This document shows, one piece after another, positions 40,845 to 48,306 of a stretch of 64,000 nt of DNA. The translations under genes were made by a program, and so were the position numbers. How positions within the stretch are numbered: position 1 is the first letter of the stretch; the number at the start of each line of letters is the position of its first letter. The notes beneath the pieces are model-generated. The model saw only the letters and a program-made list of their open reading frames with translations. It was not told where the DNA came from and did not search any database. This DNA comes from RGIG8775 sp045128735 (lineage in GTDB: Bacteria > Bacillota > Clostridia > Oscillospirales > CAG-272), in contig JBGVRT010000133.1 of the NCBI GenBank assembly GCA_045128735.1, positions 28,929-92,928 of the forward strand, written 5' to 3'.

Positions 40845-41630
40845 TCAGCCGAACACCTCGGCGGCGGCTATGATTTTTATTTTTTCTTCGTCAACCTTAT
40901 CTCTGCCGTAAGCGTCGAAAAAGCGTTCTCTGTATTTATCGGTCTTCAGATTAAACCAAAGTGTCCACGCGCCCCAAAAGAGATCAACATGTCGGTCGCC
41001 CACACCGCCGTTTCCAAGGTCGATAAACTTGCTGAGTTTCCAATCTTCAAGCATAATATTTGGCAGACAGTAGTCGCCGTGAAGCAGGACTCTGCCGTTA
41101 ATCGCGCTTTTACCGTTTTCGAGCACCGCCCACGCCTCGTCAGCCGAGCGATATCCAAAGCTGTCGGGGAAGCTCGATTTGTCATAGTTTCCCGTATGGT
41201 AATTTTCTTCGGCAAGCGCAAAATACTCGCTCATTCTGTCCTGTATCGGACAATCCGAAAAATCAAGCTCGTGAAGCCTTCTGAGCTCTGCGGCTATAGT
41301 GTCGCAAAGCCTTTTGGGGTCGTTAAGGTATTGCGCGTGAGTGCAATCCTCTCCGCGCACCCGCGCACTCAGCATCCAATCTGCGTCGCCGCTGAAATAG
41401 TAAAGCACCTCTGTTCCAAGCCCTTTACTGTGGAAATACGCCGTCATTTCGGCTTCTCTTTTCAAGCTTCCCACACCGCAGGTCTTGAGGTAATAGCCAT
41501 TGTCCTTGTCTACAAACCACACCCTCGCTTCGGGAGAACAGGAGCTGTCGTAAAGCCTTGCGCCTTCGGCAAAACGAGCAAGCTCACAAGGGAGCCCAAC
41601 GGGTAGTTTTTTCAATAACGTTCGTTTCAC
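40845..41630 (-). CDS. Aminoglycoside 3'-phosphotransferase-like kinase
   Basis: 261 residues, the size of APH(3') enzymes. The catalytic block reads LLHGDYCLPNIMLEDWKLSK (near 195) followed by FIDLGNGGVGDRHVDL, matching the HGDxxxxN and IDxG motifs of that family; the N-terminal P(V)GLP and the ARVRGEDC segment also fit. Whether it phosphorylates an antibiotic or another amino-sugar cannot be decided from sequence. The start (GTG 41630) lacks a clear ribosome site. Upstream lies an interspersed repeat fragment (41661-41680). It is the first gene of a run ending at the MBL gene. Confidence 0.78.
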   Translation of the reverse strand: MKRTLLKKLPVGLPCELARFAEGARLYDSSCSPEARVWFVDKDNGYYLKTCGVGSLKREAEMTAYFHSKGLGTEVLYYFSGDADWMLSARVRGEDCTHAQYLNDPKRLCDTIAAELRRLHELDFSDCPIQDRMSEYFALAEENYHTGNYDKSSFPDSFGYRSADEAWAVLENGKSAINGRVLLHGDYCLPNIMLEDWKLSKFIDLGNGGVGDRHVDLFWGAWTLWFNLKTDKYRERFFDAYGRDKVDEEKIKIIAAAEVFG

Positions 41631-41660
41631 TGTTTATGTTTCTGCCGTGTTTCAGGCTTT

Positions 41661-41680
41661 TCCCTTCTCTCAGAATGACA
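41661..41680 (-). repeat. TGTCATTCTGAG-type repeat, copy 1
   Basis: On the minus strand the sequence reads TGTCATTCTGAGAGAAGGGA. It is 2 bases past the deaminase stop and matches the ends of the element at 42255-42552. Confidence 0.7.
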
Positions 41681-41682
41681 CA

Positions 41683-42207
41683 TCAATCAAATTTTTTCTT
41701 CTTTTTTACTTCATCCATATTTTTAATCAGATCTTCTAATGGGTGATATTCGCCACCCCAATATTCAAATGCGCGCATTCCCTCGTCTTCCAAAATTGGA
41801 CCAATCATTTTTATTGGAATATTCATTTTATTAAATAAATCTTCATAGTCCGGGGTGTCCTCTTCAAACGGAAGCAATTTTTGAAAGCTTTTATATGAAA
41901 CGCCAAAAACAATTGTTCTAACACCCAATGACGCAATCGCCATAAGACAGCGAACACAAGGGGCACAGCTTGTATAAAATATAGCATTTTTGAAAACATT
42001 ATCCTTAACTGTATTTACACATTTATTTACGAGATTGAATTCAGCATGACCGAATACGCCGTTTTTATAGTCGGAAGAGTTTTCTGCTTCTGCAATAATA
42101 TTGCCTTTGCTAACCAATACAGCGCCAAATGTATCATAACCCTTTTTCCCTGCGCTAATTGCTAATTCGTAACATCTCTTTATATACTTTTCATGAATTT
42201 CATTCAT
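41683..42207 (-). CDS. CMP/dCMP-type zinc deaminase, A+T-rich
   Basis: 174 residues. The zinc-binding HAE (FGHAEFNLVN near 53) and TSCAPCVRC (near 80) give the His-Cys-Cys ligand set and the catalytic Glu of the cytidine deaminase-like superfamily. The closest type is guanine/CMP-like deaminases of Bacillota; substrate not assignable. Sample lines give about 35% G+C, well below most neighbours. It is flanked by inverted TGTCATTCTGAG repeats on both sides, so it looks acquired. GAGG precedes the ATG. Confidence 0.85.
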   Translation of the reverse strand: MNEIHEKYIKRCYELAISAGKKGYDTFGAVLVSKGNIIAEAENSSDYKNGVFGHAEFNLVNKCVNTVKDNVFKNAIFYTSCAPCVRCLMAIASLGVRTIVFGVSYKSFQKLLPFEEDTPDYEDLFNKMNIPIKMIGPILEDEGMRAFEYWGGEYHPLEDLIKNMDEVKKKKKFD

Positions 42208-42254
42208 ATGTTTACCTCGTCACATTCGAGTTTAGGTCTCACTTTTCTGTAATG

Positions 42255-42552
42255 TGTCATCATGAGCGAAGGGCGAAGCCCGTAGTCGAAGTTTCGCGGG
42301 TCGAGCGTTAGAGAGCAAGCGAAACCGAGAAGACGCGACTTGTCACGGTGACGAAGGGATCTACATAAGGACAGCAATACGGCTTCGAGCTTAAATGTTA
42401 CTTTTCATGAATATTGTTTTAATTTCGAGGGCATATTGCAAGCCGTCAGTAGATTCCGCTTCGACAAGCCTCGCGCTTTTACTCGCTCGCTTACGCTTGC
42501 CCCGTAAAAGTTCGACTCCGTTCCGCTTCGCTTCACTTCGCTCAGAATGACA
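42255..42552. mobile_element. 298-bp non-coding element with terminal inverted repeats (MITE-like)
   Basis: The left end TGTCATcATGAGCGAAG (42255-42271) is matched at the right end, inverted, by CTTCGCTCAGAATGACA (42536-42552), with further shared words AGTCGAA. No open frame of note lies inside. It fills the 363-base gap between the deaminase and rlmD genes. Repeats of the TGTCATTCTGAGCGAAG kind are common dispersed elements in clostridial genomes. Confidence 0.55.
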
Positions 42553-42570
42553 AATAAAATATTATTTTAC

Positions 42571-43947
42571 TTAACCTTTTCTTATCAAGCTAACTACGTT
42601 TTCAACGTGTCCTGTTCTTGGGAACATATCCACGGGGGTGACGCGTCCTATTGTATATCCCAATTCCTTAAAAATCGCGCAATCGCGGGCAAGGGTATCG
42701 GGGTCACAGGAAACGTAGACGATTCTATCCATTTCACGTTTTGAAAGATAGTAAATAAGCGCAGGGTCAAGTCCTTTCCGCGGCGGGTCAACAATTACGG
42801 TGGCATTTGCTATAATACCGCCCTCTCGCTCGGCGTTATCAAGGAGCTTTTCAGCGTCGCCCGCGTCACCGCAATAAAATTGCGCGTGCTTTACGCCGTT
42901 TTGGGCTGCATTTTCCTTGGCGCAGGCTATCGCCTCGTCCACAATTTCAATTCCCACGGTACGCTTGGCATTATCGCCTATTGAAATTCCAATCGTACCG
43001 ATTCCGCAATAAAGGTCGAGAAGGGTTTGCATATCGCCCATCTCCTCGGCTTTTTGCTTTGCTATTGAGTAAAGCAACTCGGTGCCGTCACGGTTGACCT
43101 GATAAAACGCACCTGCCGTTATGCGGAAGCGTTTACCGAGCAGGGTATCTTCTATGTAATCCCTACCGCGGACGGTGCGGTATTTTTTACCGAGAACCAC
43201 GTTGGTATTCTTTTTATTGATATTGACAAGCACGCTTTTTACGCTCGGGAATTTTTCACAGAGTGCTGCGGAAAACTCCTGCTCCAAGGTCAGAAAGTCT
43301 CCGTTAATGACAAGGCAAACCATAATTTCGCCCGTCCCCTTGCCGTATCTGATATACAGATGGCGCAAAAGCCCCGTTCCCTTTTCCTCGTCGTAAACGC
43401 TCCATTTGTTTTCGTCGGCAAAGGCGCACACAAAGTCGCATATATCGGCAAAAGCTTGGGGTTGAAGCGCGCAGACGTTACAGGGAATGACTTTATGGGT
43501 TTTACTTGCGTAAAAACCAACGCAGGTTTTGCCCCCCGACGTACCAAAGGGATACTGAGCTTTATTGCGGTAACCGCAGGTCTCGCCCGTACTCATAACC
43601 TCGTCCACTCTGACCTCGGGAAGTCCGGCTTTTCTGAACGCGTTTTCCACGTATTTCTTCTTAAGCTCAAGCTCGTGTGGGTACTTTATATGGCGATAAA
43701 CGCACCCTCCGCAAGCGTTGGGTGCGTTGCAAAAATCAGTTTCGGCTCTGTTTTCCGATGGTGTGATTATCTGCTCAAGCTTCCCCACCGCAAAGCTTTT
43801 ATTTACCTTGATGATCTTTGCCTCTACTCTGTCGCCGCTTACCGCGCCCTTGACAAAGACCACCATTCCGTCAATCCGTCCCACTCCGCAACCGATATTG
43901 TTTATATCGGTCACGTCGAGTGTGACGACATCATTTTTATTTAACAT
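42571..43947 (-). CDS. rlmD: 23S rRNA (uracil-C5)-methyltransferase, RlmD/RlmCD type
   Basis: 458 residues. An N-terminal TRAM domain (VTLDVTDINNIGCGVGRIDG) is followed by an Fe-S cysteine set (CNAPNACGGCVYRH near 73-86) and a SAM methyltransferase domain with LLDLYCGIGTIGISIG near 310 and the catalytic Cys in IVYVSCDPDTLARD near 410. It methylates uridine in 23S rRNA (U1939 and/or U747 in relatives). The start overlaps the phosphoesterase gene by 11 bases, with AAGGAG before it. Confidence 0.92.
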   Translation of the reverse strand: MLNKNDVVTLDVTDINNIGCGVGRIDGMVVFVKGAVSGDRVEAKIIKVNKSFAVGKLEQIITPSENRAETDFCNAPNACGGCVYRHIKYPHELELKKKYVENAFRKAGLPEVRVDEVMSTGETCGYRNKAQYPFGTSGGKTCVGFYASKTHKVIPCNVCALQPQAFADICDFVCAFADENKWSVYDEEKGTGLLRHLYIRYGKGTGEIMVCLVINGDFLTLEQEFSAALCEKFPSVKSVLVNINKKNTNVVLGKKYRTVRGRDYIEDTLLGKRFRITAGAFYQVNRDGTELLYSIAKQKAEEMGDMQTLLDLYCGIGTIGISIGDNAKRTVGIEIVDEAIACAKENAAQNGVKHAQFYCGDAGDAEKLLDNAEREGGIIANATVIVDPPRKGLDPALIYYLSKREMDRIVYVSCDPDTLARDCAIFKELGYTIGRVTPVDMFPRTGHVENVVSLIRKG

Positions 43948-44629
43948 AATACTCCTTACCGTTATCGAGGCACAGACATCCGAGAATTCCGTTCTCAGCC
44001 GAGCCGCAATCGAGATATATCACGCCGTTTCCGTAGTAAATCATATCCTTATCGGCATCGGGGAGCTCGCTTGTGTGGATGTGTCCCGCGATTATCATTT
44101 TATCTTCGTAATATTCTGCCTCGGGGTCGAGTCCTTCGTAGATGAAGTCCTCGGGCGTAAGGCTTTCGAGGTCTGTATCCTCGGTGAAATTCTTTATTCC
44201 CGCGTGGACGATGACGTAGTCGCGTCCGTTTACTGTTATTTCCTCAAAGAGCGCCATATCGGCAAGATAGTCGAGCACTCCCTCTTTCATATCCTCGTCA
44301 AGCTTTCTGAAGCCGTCAAGGGTAGGCGCGCCGCCGTCGTGAACCCAATCGTTCATTGCCTTGGCGTACTCGGGGTCGGGGGCTTCTCCGCTTTTGAGCA
44401 TTTTTTCGAATTTCGACAGCATCTTAAGTGCCTCAAGGTCGTGGTCTCCAACGACGGAATAGACGTTCTCACGCATACTTACGTCGCAGACAAGCTCCAT
44501 TCCCTCCTCGCCGTAATCCACAAGGTCGCCTGCAATATAAAGCAGGTCCTTATCGGAAAAGTTTATCTGTTCAAGCATTTTCTTAAATGCGTAGTAGTTT
44601 CCGTGAATATCGGACATTACGTAGGTCAT
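43937..44629 (-). CDS. PPP-family metallophosphoesterase
   Basis: 230 residues. The five metal-binding blocks are SDIHGNYYAF (6-15), GDLVDYG (34-40), VVGDHD (59-64, where GNHE/GNHD is normal), IVHAGI and AGHIHT. This is the serine/threonine protein phosphatase or diadenosine tetraphosphatase type. The Asn-to-Asp change in the third block is unusual and affects a metal-ligand position. It is 60 bases behind a membrane-protein gene and overlaps rlmD. Confidence 0.85.
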   Translation of the reverse strand: MTYVMSDIHGNYYAFKKMLEQINFSDKDLLYIAGDLVDYGEEGMELVCDVSMRENVYSVVGDHDLEALKMLSKFEKMLKSGEAPDPEYAKAMNDWVHDGGAPTLDGFRKLDEDMKEGVLDYLADMALFEEITVNGRDYVIVHAGIKNFTEDTDLESLTPEDFIYEGLDPEAEYYEDKMIIAGHIHTSELPDADKDMIYYGNGVIYLDCGSAENGILGCLCLDNGKEYYVK

Positions 44630-44689
44630 AGTGGTATCTCCTTGGTATTGTTTTTATAATTATTGCCCCTTGCGGGGTGTTTTTTTCGT

Positions 44690-45214
44690 TTACTCCTCGT
44701 TTTTTGTAAGCTCTGCGCGGTCACGGAGTCTCTTTTTTACGCCCTCAAGCGTGCCAATGATAATAAGACCCGCAAAAACAAGCGCCATCACAACGCCGAT
44801 AAGTATAAGCGTGAGCATAGGAATATTTCTCATATGCTCCATAGAGGTATAATTATCACCGAAAGCGATAAATCCGCCAATGTGCTTTGTCCCCCCCGCA
44901 ACCCAAGGCGAGAAAAGCGTTACAAGCGAAAGCAGGAAATGGGCAATCACGCCCAAAAGTGCACCAAGCGCGTTTTCACTTTTATCAAAGCTCGCGGTGT
45001 GGTAACCGTACTTAAAGGATATATAAAAAATGAAAAATGCCGAAAACAGTGTAAGCGTAACTGCTCTGACACCCGACGCCGAGATAAATTCAAGGGCAAC
45101 GAAAAGGTCAACGAGCTTTACGGCAATATTAGAGAACAGCCGCGCAAAAAAGCAGGACAGAGTTACAAACAGCGCGCTGATTACAGCGTTTACAAGCATA
45201 TCTTTATTTTTCAC
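44690..45214 (-). CDS. Membrane protein of unknown function, four predicted helices
   Basis: 174 residues with hydrophobic segments near 8-26, 50-68, 80-100 and 135-156 (for example LTLILIGVVMALVFAGLIII), and a charged C-terminus (GVKKRLRDRAELTKNEE). I do not recognise a family. The start is GTG at 45214 with GGAGG 8 bases upstream, and a good promoter lies at 45251-45279. It is the first gene of the unit with the phosphoesterase and rlmD. Confidence 0.7.
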   Translation of the reverse strand: MKNKDMLVNAVISALFVTLSCFFARLFSNIAVKLVDLFVALEFISASGVRAVTLTLFSAFFIFYISFKYGYHTASFDKSENALGALLGVIAHFLLSLVTLFSPWVAGGTKHIGGFIAFGDNYTSMEHMRNIPMLTLILIGVVMALVFAGLIIIGTLEGVKKRLRDRAELTKNEE

Positions 45215-45250
45215 TTAATTTTCCTCCGCAGATACAATATTACATAATAC

Positions 45251-45279
45251 TATATAACATAAAATCACGAAAAAGTCAA
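45251..45279 (-). promoter_or_regulatory. Promoter of the membrane protein-phosphoesterase-rlmD unit
   Basis: On the minus strand TTGACT (45274-45279), 17 bases, TATATA (45251-45256). Confidence 0.75.
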
Positions 45280-45331
45280 CAAATATGAACATAAATTTTC
45301 AGAATTTTCACTTTTTGAGAGCTAAAATCGG

Positions 45332-45360
45332 TTGACTTTAGAGTTCAAATGTGGTATCAT
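45332..45360 (+). promoter_or_regulatory. Promoter of rimO-pgsA
   Basis: TTGACT (45332-45337), 17 bases, TATCAT (45355-45360), with TGTGG before the -10. It overlaps the front of the longer open frame, supporting the start at 45395. Confidence 0.85.
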
Positions 45361-45394
45361 TATAATGCATAAAAATATCGAAAGGATAACTTTG

Positions 45395-46747
45395 ATGAAA
45401 ATTGGATTTGTTTCGCTGGGGTGTCCCAAAAATCAGCTCGACACGGAGGTAATGCTTCACGAGCTTATGGCGGCAGGCTACGAGGTCACGCCCGAGGAGA
45501 CCGAAGCGGATGTGGTTATTATAAACACCTGCGCGTTTATTGAAAGCGCAAAGCAGGAGGCTATTGACAATATTCTTGACATTGCGTGGCTTAAAAAGCA
45601 TCACACCTTGAAGGCTATAGTGGTTACGGGCTGTCTTGCCGAGCGTTACCGCGACCAGATTTTTGAGGAGATGCCCGAGGTTGACGCAATTCTCGGTGTG
45701 GGAAGCATTCACAACATCGTTGAGGCGGTTGAGGCTGTCACCACCAAGAAGAAAAAGGGATCGAAGAAAAAGTATTCCTCCTATCTCAAAAACGACGAGG
45801 TGCGTCTCGGCGGCGACAGAGTGCTGACAACGCCCGACTACTCGGCTTACATAAAGATTGCGGAGGGATGCGACAACAAGTGCGCCTACTGCGCTATTCC
45901 CGGTATCCGCGGACGCTTCCGCAGCCGAGAGATGGACGACATTATTGCCGAGGCAAAGCAGCTTGAAGCGCTTGGAGTCAAGGAGCTTAACGTGGTTGCT
46001 CAAGATATTACCCGTTACGGACTTGACCTGTACGGCGAGTACAGATTAGCAAAGCTTTTGCACAGAATTACGGAAGAAACCTCTATTCCGTGGATAAGAC
46101 TTCTCTACTGCTACCCCGACAAGATAACCGATGAGCTTATCGCCGAGATACGCGACAATCCCCGTATTCTCAAATATATCGACCTGCCCATTCAGCATAT
46201 TTCGGACAATATGCTCAAGGCAATGAACCGCCACGGCGACAGCGCAACTGTTAAAGAGGTCATTGCGAAGCTTCGTCGAGAAATTCCCGATATTATGATA
46301 AGGACGACATTTATCGTTGGCTTTCCCGGTGAGACCGAGGATGATTTCACAGAGCTTTGCGAGTTTGTTAAGGAAACTAAGTTTGAGCGTGTAGGTGTAT
46401 TCACCTACTCACGCGAGGAGGACACCCCCGCATACGATTTCCCCAACCAGATAGACGAGCAGGTCAAGATAGACCGTCAGGACATTCTTATGCGCGAGCA
46501 GCTTGAAATAAACGAGGCTAACAACCGAAAGATGGTCGGCAAGGTCATCACCGTGCTTTGCGAGGACTTTGACCCTGTAAGTGAGGTGCACTTCGGCAGA
46601 AGCGCAAACGACGCCCCCGAAATAGACGGAAAGGTTTATTTCAAGAGTGATATGCGCATTGCTCCCGGCTCGTTCCTTGAGGTAAAGGTACGCGAGGTTG
46701 TGGATTACGACCTCTACGGCGTTGCGATTACCCCCAAGACAAAATAA
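45395..46747 (+). CDS. rimO: Ribosomal protein S12 methylthiotransferase RimO
   Basis: About 450 residues. A radical SAM methylthiotransferase that modifies an Asp of S12. It has the N-terminal MTTase cysteines (SLGCPKNQLDTE, NTCAFIESAKQEA, VTGCLAERY), the radical SAM motif KIAEGCDNKCAYCAIPGIRG near 150, and a C-terminal TRAM domain (GKVITVLCEDFDPVSEVHFGRS). The DTE after the first Cys is typical of RimO rather than MiaB. pgsA follows after 15 bases. Confidence 0.95.
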   Translation: MKIGFVSLGCPKNQLDTEVMLHELMAAGYEVTPEETEADVVIINTCAFIESAKQEAIDNILDIAWLKKHHTLKAIVVTGCLAERYRDQIFEEMPEVDAILGVGSIHNIVEAVEAVTTKKKKGSKKKYSSYLKNDEVRLGGDRVLTTPDYSAYIKIAEGCDNKCAYCAIPGIRGRFRSREMDDIIAEAKQLEALGVKELNVVAQDITRYGLDLYGEYRLAKLLHRITEETSIPWIRLLYCYPDKITDELIAEIRDNPRILKYIDLPIQHISDNMLKAMNRHGDSATVKEVIAKLRREIPDIMIRTTFIVGFPGETEDDFTELCEFVKETKFERVGVFTYSREEDTPAYDFPNQIDEQVKIDRQDILMREQLEINEANNRKMVGKVITVLCEDFDPVSEVHFGRSANDAPEIDGKVYFKSDMRIAPGSFLEVKVREVVDYDLYGVAITPKTK

Positions 46748-46762
46748 GAAAGGACAGATGTT

Positions 46763-47344
46763 ATGAATTTACCGAATAAGCTTTCAGTTCTCCGTATGAT
46801 ATTGGTTCCTGTTTTCGTTGTGGTTATGATGCTTGTTGCCGACCCTTGGGGCAGTATCGTGGGCGTTGCGCTTTTCATTATTGCGTCGCTTACCGATATG
46901 CTTGACGGAAAAATTGCGCGCAAGTACAACCTTATCACCGATTTCGGAAAATTTATTGACCCTCTTGCCGACAAATTTATGGTAATCGGCGCGTTGCTTG
47001 TAATTCTTTACAAGTACGCAACTATTCGCCCCGTATTTATTTGGGCGGTGATAATAGTAATCTTCCGCGAGCTTGCGGTTACCTCTATCAGACTCGTGGC
47101 TTCAAGCTCAAGCGGAGTGGTTATCGCGGCAAATTGGCTTGGAAAGATAAAGACCTGCACGCAGATTGCCTGCGTGTGCGCTACGATTATCGAGCCGCTT
47201 ATTTATCAGGCGGCGGGGCTTGAGAAGATGCTTGTTTATCTTCCCCTCACCTATCTTACCACCGCGCTTATGATAATCTTCACGCTTTGGTCGGGGATCA
47301 ACTACATAGTTTCCTATTGGAAATATCTTGACCCGCAGAAATAA
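46763..47344 (+). CDS. pgsA: CDP-diacylglycerol-glycerol-3-phosphate 3-phosphatidyltransferase PgsA
   Basis: 193 residues, integral membrane protein making phosphatidylglycerophosphate for anionic phospholipids. The CDP-alcohol phosphotransferase motif D-x2-DG-x2-AR-x8-G-x3-D reads DMLDGKIARKYNLITDFGKFID (near 46-67, written in parts). Helices follow. AAAGGA precedes the ATG. The rimO-pgsA order is common in Bacillota. Confidence 0.94.
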   Translation: MNLPNKLSVLRMILVPVFVVVMMLVADPWGSIVGVALFIIASLTDMLDGKIARKYNLITDFGKFIDPLADKFMVIGALLVILYKYATIRPVFIWAVIIVIFRELAVTSIRLVASSSSGVVIAANWLGKIKTCTQIACVCATIIEPLIYQAAGLEKMLVYLPLTYLTTALMIIFTLWSGINYIVSYWKYLDPQK

Positions 47345-47358
47345 TTTGATAAAAAATT

Positions 47359-47387
47359 GGCTGTCTCGTTAGGAGGCAGCCTTTTCT
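47359..47387 (+). terminator. Terminator after pgsA
   Basis: GGCTGTCTC (47359-47367) pairs with GAGGCAGCC (47373-47381) and is followed by TTTTCTT. Confidence 0.85.
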
Positions 47388-47445
47388 TGTTGTATAACGA
47401 AAACCACGCGATAGTCGCGTGGTTTTCGTTATACAACAAGAAAAG
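47381..47445. repeat. Perfect 65-bp palindrome (31-base arms, 3-base loop)
   Basis: Bases 47381-47411 and 47415-47445 are exactly complementary over 31 positions around a TAG loop. It abuts the pgsA terminator on the left and the AraC terminator on the right. Its central part reads AACCACGCGA...TCGCGTGGTT. Confidence 0.95.
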
Positions 47446-47477
47446 GAGCTGTATTCTTTGCAAATCAGCTCCTTTTT
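47441..47477 (-). terminator. Terminator after the AraC gene (minus strand)
   Basis: AAAAGGAGCTG (47441-47451) pairs with CAGCTCCTTTT (47466-47476). It is followed by a T-run on the minus strand that lies in the arm of the palindrome. Confidence 0.75.
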
Positions 47478-47478
47478 A

Positions 47479-48291
47479 TCAAAAAATCCCGTCAGTCTTG
47501 AAATATTCCTCAAGCATTCTGCGGCGGTAGGCGCTTGGCGTTTCTCCTGTTTTTTGCCTGAACACCGAGTTGAAATAGGACTGAGACGAAAATCCGCATT
47601 TTTCGGATATTTCCGCCATTGAATCTCCACAGGTGAGAATAAGCCTTTTGGCTTCCTCAATGCGGATGTGGGTCAAATATTCATACGGTGTTTTTCCCAC
47701 GGCAGTGCGGAATATTCCGTGAAAATACACGGGAGAAAGGTGGGCGTGGGCGGATATATCCTCAAGCGTACAGCGTTTGCGGAAATTCTTTTCGATATAT
47801 TCCACTCCTCGCTCCACAGCCTCGCTTCCGCGGTCGTTTATCTCGCTCATCCGCTCTGCCTTTTCGCTTTCCGCACTCACCCACGAAAGGAACTCCAAAA
47901 GACGCGAGTGACAAAGCAATCTGTCCTCGCCATCCTGCGCCTTGATAAGCGCGAGCAAAAGCGATATTCCCTTTTCAATATCGGCACTTACGAAATACTC
48001 GCAAAGAGAGTCAAGCACACCTGCCAGCTCACCGCTTGCGTGCATTTTCAAATAGTAGGTTTTAAGCGGAAGCTCACTGTACCGAACCGCCCCCGGTCTT
48101 ACGCAAAGCACTGCACCGCGCTTTACACGGTATGGTGTGCCGTTAAGGTGTGTCACTCCGCCGCTCTCGTAGTAAAGCTCTATTTCGTAGCAGCTCACGT
48201 TTCTCCGAGAGGTCACCGACACCCCCGGAAATGTATATGAGCTATCAAAAATACCGCAACCGTAATCGTTGGATGAAAGTTGGATTTTCAT
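47479..48291 (-). CDS. AraC-family transcriptional regulator
   Basis: About 270 residues. An N-terminal cupin-like sensor (GVTHLNGTPYRVKRGAVLCVRPG) and a C-terminal pair of helix-turn-helix motifs (CTLEDISAHAHLSPVYFHGI and MAEISEKCGFSSQSYFNSVFRQKTG). The ATG at 48291 has GGAG 6 bases upstream. It starts 15 bases behind the SGNH-protein stop and is therefore likely cotranscribed with it; it may sense a sugar or glycan product of that enzyme. Confidence 0.88.
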   Translation of the reverse strand: MKIQLSSNDYGCGIFDSSYTFPGVSVTSRRNVSCYEIELYYESGGVTHLNGTPYRVKRGAVLCVRPGAVRYSELPLKTYYLKMHASGELAGVLDSLCEYFVSADIEKGISLLLALIKAQDGEDRLLCHSRLLEFLSWVSAESEKAERMSEINDRGSEAVERGVEYIEKNFRKRCTLEDISAHAHLSPVYFHGIFRTAVGKTPYEYLTHIRIEEAKRLILTCGDSMAEISEKCGFSSQSYFNSVFRQKTGETPSAYRRRMLEEYFKTDGIF

Positions 48292-48306
48292 TTCATTCTC
48301 CAAAAA

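Noticed and set aside
42255..42552. Possible tRNA or structured RNA gene in the 363-base gap.
   Set aside because: No cloverleaf arms or CCA end fit; terminal inverted repeats and a related copy nearby favour a dispersed element.
44668..44696. Hairpin CCCC-TTGC-GGGG followed by T-run on the plus strand.
   Set aside because: No plus-strand gene ends there, and on the minus strand it lacks a T-run, so it was not listed as a terminator.
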